Assembly (NCBI GenBank): GCA_905236535.1
Contig: CAJOQN010000086.1
Location: 1-12,696 of the forward strand
Direction: 5' to 3'
From: an uncultured Bacilli bacterium
GTDB lineage: Bacteria; Bacillota_I; Bacilli_A; RFN20; CAG-826
DNA length: 12,696 nt
Shown: one piece after another, positions 6,204 to 12,696 of the stretch
Position numbering within the stretch: position 1 is the stretch's first letter
Layout: every line of letters begins with the position of its first letter
Position numbers and translations under genes: made by a program
The notes under the pieces: generated by a model
What the model was told of the DNA's origin: nothing
Seen by the model: only the letters and a program-made list of their open reading frames with translations
The model's database searches: none

Positions 6204-7492
6204 TAATTCTTTACATCTTACTTTTTATTTTCTGCCTTTCTACTTTAATTATGATCCATGAAGCCGGACATCTTGCGGCTGCTAAAATTTTTCATGTTTA
6301 TTGTTTTGATTATTCGATTGGTTTTGGTCCGGCCTTATTACATGTTAAACGCAAAAGAGGAGAGACTTATTTCTCTATTCGTGCGATTCCTTTTGGCGGA
6401 TTCGTCTCCATGTATGGTGAGGCCCAAAAAGATGAACTTCCAGACGGCATTGAAAGCATTCCTGATGAGAGAAGTTTAAACAACGCGAAGAAATGGAAGA
6501 GAGCGATTATTTTAAGCGCTGGTGTTATTATGAATGCCTTATTAGCGATTGTCCTCTTCTTTATTTCTGCTTGTCTACCACAACAATCTTTATATCTAAG
6601 ATATGTCGACGTTGAAGAAGGTAGTATTGCTGCGAATATTGGAATGAAAGACGCTCATGTTGAAGGCCAAACCTTAATTCATTTTTATGATGATGAAAAA
6701 GATGTTGATACCGAAGCCAAAGAAAAAATCATTATAGCTGCGAAAAAAGAAAAAAGATATGTTTTAGATTTTGATGGGTTTGTCACTTATTTAGATGATT
6801 CGACTTTACCAATGTGCACCATGCTTGATGTCACCAACGTCTCCTTTAAAATTCATGATTACGACACTTATCTTAAATATTATCTTTATGATGAAAGTGG
6901 TTTAATCAATACAAACAAAGAAATCACCACGAAGAGTGAAGGTGTAAAAAGTGTCACCTTTAACATCTATTCTGCTGAATTCGATGAAGCAAATAAGAAG
7001 TGGATTAAAGGTAGTGATACATTTACTTTTAATTTAAACCTCAATGAAGGAAAGTTTGATCCTACCGGTTTAGGAATTGCTTTATTTACCCATCAAAATA
7101 ATTTTGGACAAGTTATGCAACAAACATTCACGGACTTTGGTGAATCAGCGATACTTATTTTTAGAGCGATTGGGAACCTTTTTATCGGTAGAGGATGGGA
7201 TCAAGTTGGAGGTATTGTCTCCATCTTTAGCCAATCCACCGCTTTAATTTCTAACTATAACATCTCATTCTTTATTAGAATGTGGGCTATTATTTCTGTA
7301 AACCTTGCCATCTTTAATTTATTACCATTCCCTGGTTTAGATGGTTGGCAACTCGTCGTCCTCTTTGTCGAAACTGTGGCCCATAAAGAAATCCCTTCCA
7401 AAGTTAAAGGCATTATTTCGATTGTTGGAATTTCACTTTTAATGTTATTAATGTTGGTCGTCCTCATTAAAGATGTGATAGGACTGTTCTAG
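6200..7492 (+). CDS. rseP: Site-2 zinc metalloprotease of the RseP/RasP family
   Basis: Intramembrane protease that cleaves anti-sigma factors and remnant signal peptides within the membrane. The 430-residue protein matches RasP in length. The first membrane helix carries the zinc motif HEAGH (20-24), followed by SIRAIPFGGFVSMYGE (59-74). A second helix lies at about 103-125. The extracytoplasmic segment 126-300 occupies the PDZ position but lacks a clear PDZ signature and is long and acidic. The C-terminal half has WDQVGGIVSIFSQSTA (333-348), then NLLPFPGLDG (373-382) with the third zinc ligand Asp381, and a last helix at 404-427. AAAGGAGG at 6183-6190 is the strongest Shine-Dalgarno of the operon, 9 bases before the ATG. 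The start overlaps the dxr stop by four bases. The identity is certain; its substrate is unknown. Confidence 0.95.
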   Translation: MIILYILLFIFCLSTLIMIHEAGHLAAAKIFHVYCFDYSIGFGPALLHVKRKRGETYFSIRAIPFGGFVSMYGEAQKDELPDGIESIPDERSLNNAKKWKRAIILSAGVIMNALLAIVLFFISACLPQQSLYLRYVDVEEGSIAANIGMKDAHVEGQTLIHFYDDEKDVDTEAKEKIIIAAKKEKRYVLDFDGFVTYLDDSTLPMCTMLDVTNVSFKIHDYDTYLKYYLYDESGLINTNKEITTKSEGVKSVTFNIYSAEFDEANKKWIKGSDTFTFNLNLNEGKFDPTGLGIALFTHQNNFGQVMQQTFTDFGESAILIFRAIGNLFIGRGWDQVGGIVSIFSQSTALISNYNISFFIRMWAIISVNLAIFNLLPFPGLDGWQLVVLFVETVAHKEIPSKVKGIISIVGISLLMLLMLVVLIKDVIGLF

Positions 7493-7502
7493 AGGTATAT
7501 GT

Positions 7503-10500
7503 ATGCAAGATAGGATGTATCGTTTTTTAGCCTCTATTCATATCGAAGATATCGATAATTTTGATATGGACTTTGATTCCATCTCTCATGATCGTTTTAT
7601 CACAAATAAATGGAACATGATTATCAATAAGGAGACTCCTTGGGAATATCATCTTTTAAGAGAATTCCAAGATGCTTTAATGACGATTGATTATCAATAC
7701 ACTCTTCATTTTTCCTATCGACAAAAACCAACCTCAGAAGATGCGATTTCTCTCTTCCCAGATTGGTATCAAACAATATATAGAGTTCCTAATCCTCATC
7801 AATTAAGGATCAAGGATGAGAATACAATTTGTCTTCTTGTCGAAGATATTAATTCCTTTAATAACAACGATATCGTTGATTCTTTTAATGACTTCTTAAA
7901 TAGTTTCCTTAATTATGAAATCACCTTAGAAGTGGAAGAATATAAAGAAGAAAAGAAAGTTATTCTCTCAAAGAGAAAAATGAATCAAATCACCAAAGCC
8001 GCAGATGAAAGTGCGACCAAAGATATTGAAAGCGACGTTTCTCCAACAAGTCAAAATGTTGATATTCAACAAGCTGATTATACGAGAGAAGAAGAGGAAC
8101 GTGACATCTTAAAAGAAGTGGAAAGTGAACACGCTGAAAATCAAAAGAGCGCAGAAGCTTTGCTCATCGCAGAGATGAAACACAACTATGAAATCATGGA
8201 AAGAGAAAGGGAACGCATTCGTTTGAATAGGCGTGGTAACTATATGCCTATTGACTTTATTGATGCGATTGATACCTCATGTAGCAATATCGATTTTGTT
8301 GGAAAAGTCTTCTCTTATGACGAAAGAGAATTTGGTGATGGTCGTAGAAGAATTAATCTTGGCCTTTATGATAACGCGGGTGGAGCGATCTATGTCAACA
8401 CCACAGTGACAATGAGCCAAGATGTCATTAATGAGATTAAAAAAAGAGGGACTAATGTCCGTGTTAAAGGGGCGGTCTATCAAGATAAATTTTCTAAAGA
8501 TATGTCGGTCAGAGGTCACTCTATCTCAATCTTACCACCTGATGAACCAAGAAAAGATTTAAGCGAAAAAAAGAGGGTTGAGCTTCACCTACATTCACAG
8601 ATGTCTGTCCAGGATGGTGTCGGCTCGATGGATCAATATTGTCGCCTTGCTAAAGCCATGGGTCATACCGCGATTGCTATAACTGACCATGGTGTTGTTC
8701 AAGGATATCCAGATGCTCAAGCTGCTGCTAAAAAACATGGTCTTAAGATGTTATATGGCTCAGAGCTTTATATGGTTGATGACAAAGAAGTTTATGTATT
8801 TAATCCTACAAAAGTTCGTTTAAATTCTGCAACTTATGTTGTTTTCGACCTAGAAACGACTGGTCTTTCAACTTATTATGACCGTATTATTGAGTTTGGG
8901 GCGGTGAAGGTTGAAAAAGGTTTAGTAACTCAACAGCTTGATATTTTAATCAATCCAGAAAGAAGTCTTCCAAAGAAGATATCAGAAATCACTAATATTA
9001 GTGATGAGATGCTTAAAGACCAACCTACAATACACGATGTTTTAGATAAAATTTTAGATTTTATTGGAGACTCTATTTTAGTCTCTCATAACGCCGCGTT
9101 CGACTTTGGTTTTATTCAAGAAGCTTTAAAAAGAGATGGTAGAGAAATTCTTCATAATCCTGTTGTCGATACTTTAGCGTTATCTCGTTATCTTTTCCCA
9201 ACTTCAAGAAATCATCGTTTGGGGGCTTTATGTCGTAATATGGATATTTTCTATGATGAAGATGAAGCCCATCGAGCGGACTATGATGCTCGCGTTTTAA
9301 ATGATGTATGGCAGCCAATGCTTGTTAAGCTTACCAAATCAAATTTCAATATGACTCATGAAGAACTTGGCAAATTAGAAACTCCAAGTGAACTTTTAGT
9401 CCATATTCGTCCGGTCCATGTCACTGTTCTCGCTAAGAACAAGCAAGGCCTCAAAGATTTATATCGTTTAATCACTATTGGTCACATTGATTATCTTTCC
9501 GATGTTCCAAAAGTTCCTCGTCGCGCGATTGAAAAATATCGTGAGAATTTAATCATTGGTTCTGCTTGCTTTAATGGTGAAGTCTTTAGAACAGCGAGAT
9601 ATTACAATTTTGAAAGATTAAAACAAGTCGTCGACTTCTATGATTTTATTGAAGTTCAACCACCGGAGAATTATTCCTTCTTGATCAACACTGAAGAAGT
9701 TGATAGCAATGAAGAATTATTAAAATATCTCCGTGATATCATGAACGCTGCTGATGAGATGCATAAACCAATATGTGCGACTGGCGATGTTCATTATTGT
9801 AACCCTGAAGATAAAATCTTTAGAGATATCTATGTTTCAGCGATGGCCGTCGGCAATGTCGCTCATCCATTGAATCCATATGCACGTCAAAGAGGTAAAT
9901 ACGGAATCTTTGAAAATCCTGATCAACATTATCGTTCCACCGATGAAATGCTTGAAGCCTTCTCTTGGTTAAACGATGAAAAGAAGATTGAAGAAATTGT
10001 TATCGATAATCCAAACAAAATCGCCGATTCAATCGAGGCCTTTGAACCACTTCCAAACGATCATCTTTATACTCCAACAATTGATAATTGTGAGAATGAT
10101 TTGAGCGACTTGGTTTATTCAAACGCTAAAAAGTTATATGGTGATCCACTTCCTGAATATATTCAAAAGAGACTTGAAACCGAATTAACGGGTATTATTT
10201 CCCATGGTTATAGCGTTATCTATTGGATTGCCCATAAATTGATTAAAAAGACCAATGACGATGGTTATATTGTCGGATCTCGTGGCTCTGTTGGTTCCTC
10301 ATTAGTAGCGACAATGGCTAATATTACAGAAGTTAATCCGTTACCTCCTCATTATGTCTGCCCAGAATGTCATCATTTTGAATGGACAAGTGAATCGATG
10401 CCGAATATTACTTCGGGATATGATTTGCCAAATAAAAAGTGTCCTCATTGTGGTCATGAGATGATTCACGATGGGCAAAACATTCCTTTTGAAACATTCC

Positions 10501-12011
10501 TTGGTTTCAATGCTGATAAGACACCTGATATCGACTTAAACTTTCCACCAGATTATCAAGCGAAAGCTCATGATTACACAAAAGTGTTATTAGGTGAGGA
10601 TAATGTTTTCCGTGCTGGAACAATTGAAACAGTTGCGGAAAAGACAGCCTTTGGTTTTGCTAAAGGATATCTTGAAAGAACATTTGCGCTTCAAGGAATG
10701 AGCAAAGAAGAAGCCTCTGCAAAAGTAGCGACATATCCAAGAGCGAAAGTGGCCTATCTCGCTTCTGGCTGTGTGGATGTGAAGAGAACCACTGGTCAAC
10801 ATCCAGGTGGTATTGTTGTTATTCCTCGTGATTATGAAGTGTATGACTTCACTCCTGTTCAATATCCTGCAGATGATAAAGACGCCTCTTGGAAGACAAC
10901 TCATTTCGACTTCCATTCTATTCACGACACGATTTTGAAACTTGACCTTTTAGGTCACGTTGACCCAATGGCTCTCAAAATGATGTGCGATTTGACCGGC
11001 ATTAAGCTAAAAGAAATTCCAATGAACGATAAGAATGTCCTTTCGCTTTTCTCATCTCCAAAAGCCTTAAAGATGAAGAGAAATTATCTCAATCAACAAA
11101 CAGGAGCGATGGCGATTCCAGAATTTGGCACTAACTTTGTTCGTGGTATTTTAGAGGCTACCAGACCTCAATCATTCTCTGAACTTGTCATTATTTCTGG
11201 TCTATCTCATGGTACAAACGTTTGGAATGGTAACGCTGAAAAACTTATTCAAGATAAAACTGCAACTTTAAAAGAAGTTATTGGATGTCGTGATGATATT
11301 ATGACCTATCTTATTAGCAAGGGTGTTCCTTCTAAGATTTCTTTCTCGATCATGGAAGATGTCCGTAAGGGAAAAGGCTTGAAAGAGGAATATGTCAACA
11401 TTATGAAGGCAAAGAATATTCCTGATTATTATTTAGATTCTTGCAATAAAATCAAATACATGTTCCCGAAGGGACACGCGGTTGCTTACGTCACAATGGC
11501 CATTCGTGTGGGATACTTCAAGATTTATTACCCACTTGAATTCTATGCGACCTTCTTCTCGGTCCGTTCAAAACAATATGATATTCAAACAATGATCAAA
11601 GGTGAAACCGCAATTATTGAAAAGCTTGAATGGCTTAGAAGAAAGGAAAGAGACAATAATGAAATTCTTTCTCCAAAAGAAGATGAAATCTTAAAAACAC
11701 TTCAAATCGCCATCGAAATGGAAGAAAGAGGTTTTACTTTTAGTAACATTGACCTCTATAAATCTGACGCTTCTAACTTTGTGGTTGATCGCGAACATGG
11801 ATGTTTGATTCCTCCATTCTCCACAATCGATGGTTTAGGAGAAAGTGCAGCTCAATCTATCATTGAAGCTCGAAAAGATGGACCATTCCTCTCTAAAGAA
11901 GAACTCTTGAGAAGAACAAAACTCAACGGCACGAATGTTAAAGACATGAGCGCTCTTGGCGTTTTAGATGGTATTCCTGAAAATGATCAATTATCACTCT
12001 TTGATTTCTAG
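7503..12011 (+). CDS. polC: DNA polymerase III alpha subunit, Gram-positive type (PolC)
   Basis: Replicative polymerase with built-in proofreading. At 1502 residues it is slightly longer than B. subtilis PolC (1437). Order: N-terminal domain (1-170), charged coiled linker (about 180-247), OB fold (about 258-345), PHP part one with HLHS (362-365) and TDHG (394-397), DnaQ-type exonuclease with DLETTG (449-454), Asp534 and HRADYD (590-595), PHP part two, then the polymerase. The latter has GSRGSVGSS (925-933), a zinc finger with Cys953, 956, 980 and 983, PDIDLNF (1008-1014), KRTTGQHPGG and HFDFHSIHD, with another likely catalytic Asp1148. The C-terminus QLSLF (1496-1500) is the sliding-clamp motif, two residues from the end. 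AGAGG at 7491-7495 precedes the ATG and overlaps the rseP stop. All exonuclease and polymerase residues look intact. proS, usually just upstream, is absent. Confidence 0.98.
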   Translation: MQDRMYRFLASIHIEDIDNFDMDFDSISHDRFITNKWNMIINKETPWEYHLLREFQDALMTIDYQYTLHFSYRQKPTSEDAISLFPDWYQTIYRVPNPHQLRIKDENTICLLVEDINSFNNNDIVDSFNDFLNSFLNYEITLEVEEYKEEKKVILSKRKMNQITKAADESATKDIESDVSPTSQNVDIQQADYTREEEERDILKEVESEHAENQKSAEALLIAEMKHNYEIMERERERIRLNRRGNYMPIDFIDAIDTSCSNIDFVGKVFSYDEREFGDGRRRINLGLYDNAGGAIYVNTTVTMSQDVINEIKKRGTNVRVKGAVYQDKFSKDMSVRGHSISILPPDEPRKDLSEKKRVELHLHSQMSVQDGVGSMDQYCRLAKAMGHTAIAITDHGVVQGYPDAQAAAKKHGLKMLYGSELYMVDDKEVYVFNPTKVRLNSATYVVFDLETTGLSTYYDRIIEFGAVKVEKGLVTQQLDILINPERSLPKKISEITNISDEMLKDQPTIHDVLDKILDFIGDSILVSHNAAFDFGFIQEALKRDGREILHNPVVDTLALSRYLFPTSRNHRLGALCRNMDIFYDEDEAHRADYDARVLNDVWQPMLVKLTKSNFNMTHEELGKLETPSELLVHIRPVHVTVLAKNKQGLKDLYRLITIGHIDYLSDVPKVPRRAIEKYRENLIIGSACFNGEVFRTARYYNFERLKQVVDFYDFIEVQPPENYSFLINTEEVDSNEELLKYLRDIMNAADEMHKPICATGDVHYCNPEDKIFRDIYVSAMAVGNVAHPLNPYARQRGKYGIFENPDQHYRSTDEMLEAFSWLNDEKKIEEIVIDNPNKIADSIEAFEPLPNDHLYTPTIDNCENDLSDLVYSNAKKLYGDPLPEYIQKRLETELTGIISHGYSVIYWIAHKLIKKTNDDGYIVGSRGSVGSSLVATMANITEVNPLPPHYVCPECHHFEWTSESMPNITSGYDLPNKKCPHCGHEMIHDGQNIPFETFLGFNADKTPDIDLNFPPDYQAKAHDYTKVLLGEDNVFRAGTIETVAEKTAFGFAKGYLERTFALQGMSKEEASAKVATYPRAKVAYLASGCVDVKRTTGQHPGGIVVIPRDYEVYDFTPVQYPADDKDASWKTTHFDFHSIHDTILKLDLLGHVDPMALKMMCDLTGIKLKEIPMNDKNVLSLFSSPKALKMKRNYLNQQTGAMAIPEFGTNFVRGILEATRPQSFSELVIISGLSHGTNVWNGNAEKLIQDKTATLKEVIGCRDDIMTYLISKGVPSKISFSIMEDVRKGKGLKEEYVNIMKAKNIPDYYLDSCNKIKYMFPKGHAVAYVTMAIRVGYFKIYYPLEFYATFFSVRSKQYDIQTMIKGETAIIEKLEWLRRKERDNNEILSPKEDEILKTLQIAIEMEERGFTFSNIDLYKSDASNFVVDREHGCLIPPFSTIDGLGESAAQSIIEARKDGPFLSKEELLRRTKLNGTNVKDMSALGVLDGIPENDQLSLFDF

Positions 12012-12021
12012 AGAGTGACAT

Positions 12022-12098
12022 CGAGACGTAGCACAGCTTGGTAGTGCGCTTGGTTCGGGACCAAGAGGTCATGGGTTCGAATCCCACCGTCTCGACCA
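12022..12098 (+). tRNA. tRNA-Pro (anticodon CGG), CCA encoded
   Basis: Complete 77-nt cloverleaf. Acceptor stem CGAGACG (12022-12028) pairs with CGTCTCG (12088-12094); D stem GCAC/GTGC (12031-12034, 12044-12047) has loop AGCTTGGTA. The anticodon stem CTTGG/CCAAG encloses loop TTCGGGA with anticodon CGG at 12056-12058. The variable region is AGGTC and the T loop TTCGAAT. Discriminator A and CCA are encoded. C1-G72, A73, G35 and G36 are the known bacterial proline identity elements. The first T-stem pair (12071/12087) is an A-C mismatch. It reads CCG. The gene starts 10 bases after the polC stop with no visible promoter, so it is probably cut from the polC transcript. Confidence 0.96.
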
Positions 12099-12108
12099 TT
12101 CAAAAGAT

Positions 12109-12144
12109 AACGAGATGATAACTAAAATCATCTCGTTTTTATTA
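12109..12144 (+). terminator. Strong intrinsic terminator after tRNA-Pro
   Basis: CGAGATGAT (12111-12119) pairs perfectly with ATCATCTCG (12127-12135) across a 7-base loop AACTAAA, followed by TTTTTATTAT. The stem can extend by two A-T pairs (12109-12110 with 12136-12137). It ends the polC-tRNA transcript and marks the boundary between core genes and the accessory DNA that follows. Confidence 0.93.
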
Positions 12145-12229
12145 TATTTAAGGGCCTTTTTATTAATTTTTGCATCTTGGACTGCCTTCAGAAGAGGAAG
12201 AAAGACCATCGAAACAAACGCTCGTAAGG

Positions 12230-12310
12230 TTCGCGTAGCATACCGGTAGTAAGACAGATTTCACATAAAACTGGTATCATGTAGTATACAGAGTTAATTT
12301 GCAACGCGAA
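12230..12310 (+). repeat. Nested inverted repeats upstream of the tnpA-like start
   Basis: TTCGCGTAGCA (12230-12240) and TGCAACGCGAA (12300-12310) are complementary at 10 of 11 positions, with one A-A mismatch. Inside, ATACCGGT (12240-12247) can pair with ACTGGTAT (12270-12277) using one G-T wobble. Together they can form a branched hairpin in RNA or single-stranded DNA. IS200-family left ends and leaders are known to fold, for transposition and for lowering transposase translation; that role is inferred here. Confidence 0.55.
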
Positions 12311-12330
12311 AAATGGTATCATTTGATATA
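12267..12330 (+). repeat. Two imperfect 22-bp direct repeats, 42 bp apart
   Basis: Copies at 12267-12288 and 12309-12330 share 18 of 22 bases, including the identical core TGGTATCAT (12272-12280 and 12314-12322). The 42-bp offset is close to four helical turns. The second copy contains the small palindrome TATCATTTGATA (12317-12328) and runs into the TATAAT next to the Shine-Dalgarno. The function is unknown; operator sites or a local duplication are both possible. Confidence 0.6.
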
Positions 12331-12338
12331 ATAGGAGG
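12324..12338 (+). promoter_or_regulatory. Extended -10 box abutting the Shine-Dalgarno of the chimeric ORF
   Basis: TGATATAAT (12324-12332) is a perfect extended -10 element and is followed directly by AGGAGG (12333-12338), seven bases before the ATG at 12346. The Shine-Dalgarno supports this start strongly. The -10 match may be chance: a transcript from it would start near 12339, after the Shine-Dalgarno. No -35 hexamer is visible at proper spacing. Confidence 0.45.
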
Positions 12339-12345
12339 TGTATCC

Positions 12346-12696
12346 ATGAATGACGATTTAAGTTTATCACACACGAGGTGGAACTGTAAGTATCACATCG
12401 TGTTTATCCCCAAGTATCGTAGGAAAGAGATATATGGGGATGACAGATTGAAAATAATTTCTCATGGAGGACTTCCAGCAGGCTTAACAAAAGAAGATTT
12501 TTTTAGAGGAATTAGCAAACCAAGAAACGAACAATTAGCGGATATTTTTAAGCGTCTTGGCATAGTTGAGCAAACTGGTCATGGAGTTCCAACCATCATC
12601 AAAAAATACGGGGAAAATGCATTCGACATTAAAGCCAACTACATTAATGTTGTAATTCCGTTTGACAAGGAAGTTATTGCTAACCATGGCGCAATA
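12346..12696 (+). CDS. Chimeric ORF: TnpA (IS200/IS605) N-terminus joined to a RecG-like C-terminal domain; open at window edge
   Basis: 117 codons are open to the end of the window. Residues 1-27 (SLSHTRWNCKYHIVFIPKYR, then RKEIYG) match the start of IS200-type Y1 transposases. The protein then switches, without stop or frameshift, to DDRLKIISHGGLPAGL, TKEDFFRGISKPRNEQLADI, FKRLGIVEQTGHGVPTIIKK. That pattern is typical of the C-terminal part of AlbA_2/putative ATP-dependent RecG-like proteins (GGLP, PRN, LG-x-E-x-G-x-G-x-P). The His-hydrophobic-His pair and catalytic Tyr of TnpA lie in the missing portion, so transposition is not possible. The AlbA-type N-terminal domain of the other parent is also gone. 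AGGAGG at 12333-12338 gives a strong start. It is probably a fusion left by a deletion; it may make a protein or be a remnant. Confidence 0.75.
   Translation, partial: MNDDLSLSHTRWNCKYHIVFIPKYRRKEIYGDDRLKIISHGGLPAGLTKEDFFRGISKPRNEQLADIFKRLGIVEQTGHGVPTIIKKYGENAFDIKANYINVVIPFDKEVIANHGAI

Larger units (their letters stand above)
12145..12345 (+). other. Non-coding accessory leader, probably the left end of an IS200-type element
   Basis: About 200 bases with no credible ORF on either strand. It separates the tRNA terminator from a transposase-derived start codon. From about 12180 its composition changes, with more G and C and CG-rich words such as TTCGCG, GCTCG and ACCGG. It holds an inverted repeat (12230-12240 with 12300-12310) and two imperfect direct repeats (12267-12288 and 12309-12330). 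IS200/IS605 elements have long structured non-coding left ends, which fits. I cannot see the exact left tip, because these elements lack terminal inverted repeats and target duplications. Confidence 0.5.

Noticed and set aside
8079..8240. Charged coiled linker in PolC as a possible gene fusion point
   Set aside because: B. subtilis PolC has a similar charged stretch between its N-terminal domain and OB fold; only the length and sequence differ.
10359..10451. CxxC...CxxC in polC as an inserted domain
   Set aside because: This is the ordinary zinc finger of PolC-type polymerases.
12071..12098. tRNA-Pro 3' end as a used phage/island attachment site
   Set aside because: No second copy of this sequence occurs in the remaining 600 bases and no integrase is present, so there is no direct support here.
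12145..12185. AAGGGCCTTTTT at 12153-12164 as a second terminator
   Set aside because: The palindrome has no room for a loop, and the perfect terminator at 12109-12144 already explains termination.
12188..12370. 60-residue minus-strand ORF opposite the IS-like leader
   Set aside because: No Shine-Dalgarno in front of it and no family resemblance; it crosses the structured repeats and the start of the transposase-derived ORF.

Overview
The window is a conserved chromosomal block from a low-GC bacterium of the Bacilli. It starts inside rpsB and runs through tsf, pyrH, frr, uppS, cdsA, dxr, rseP and polC, which is the classic gene order of this region in Bacillus and relatives. Three things point to a Bacilli lineage, perhaps near the Erysipelotrichia or the Mollicutes-related gut clades (inference): the Gram-positive PolC replicase, the AT-rich third codon positions, and the order itself. 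UGA is a real stop (end of dxr) and UGG encodes Trp, so the organism uses the standard code rather than the Mycoplasma one. All genes are on the + strand.

Region 1 (1-3216) is translation and RNA-related. It holds the 3' part of rpsB (S2) with a long charged tail, an uncharacterised 84-residue membrane protein between rpsB and tsf, then tsf (EF-Ts), an AT-rich terminator-like hairpin, pyrH (UMP kinase), frr (ribosome recycling factor) and a good intrinsic terminator. Region 2 (3217-12144) begins with a candidate promoter almost touching the uppS start. It continues through uppS (undecaprenyl-PP synthase), cdsA (CDP-diacylglycerol synthase), dxr (MEP isoprenoid pathway), rseP (site-2 protease) and polC (replicative polymerase), and ends with a tRNA-Pro(CGG) only 10 nt after polC and a strong terminator. 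Dxr makes isoprenoid precursors through the MEP pathway and UppS builds the C55 cell-wall carrier lipid from such precursors. CdsA activates phosphatidate for phospholipids, and RseP cleaves membrane proteins. Region 2 is therefore an envelope-lipid operon ending in the replicase. proS, which sits between rasP/rseP and polC in B. subtilis, is absent from this position.

Region 3 (12145-12696) is accessory DNA. A non-coding stretch with an inverted repeat and two imperfect direct repeats leads, through a strong Shine-Dalgarno, into an ORF that is still open at the window edge. That ORF joins the first ~27 residues of an IS200/IS605 TnpA transposase in frame to the C-terminal part of a RecG-like/AlbA-type (putative ATP-dependent helicase) protein. 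This chimera is the most unusual item in the window. The rest is ordinary core genome with a few local oddities, listed as findings. No CRISPR array, complete transposon, prophage or defence operon is visible.
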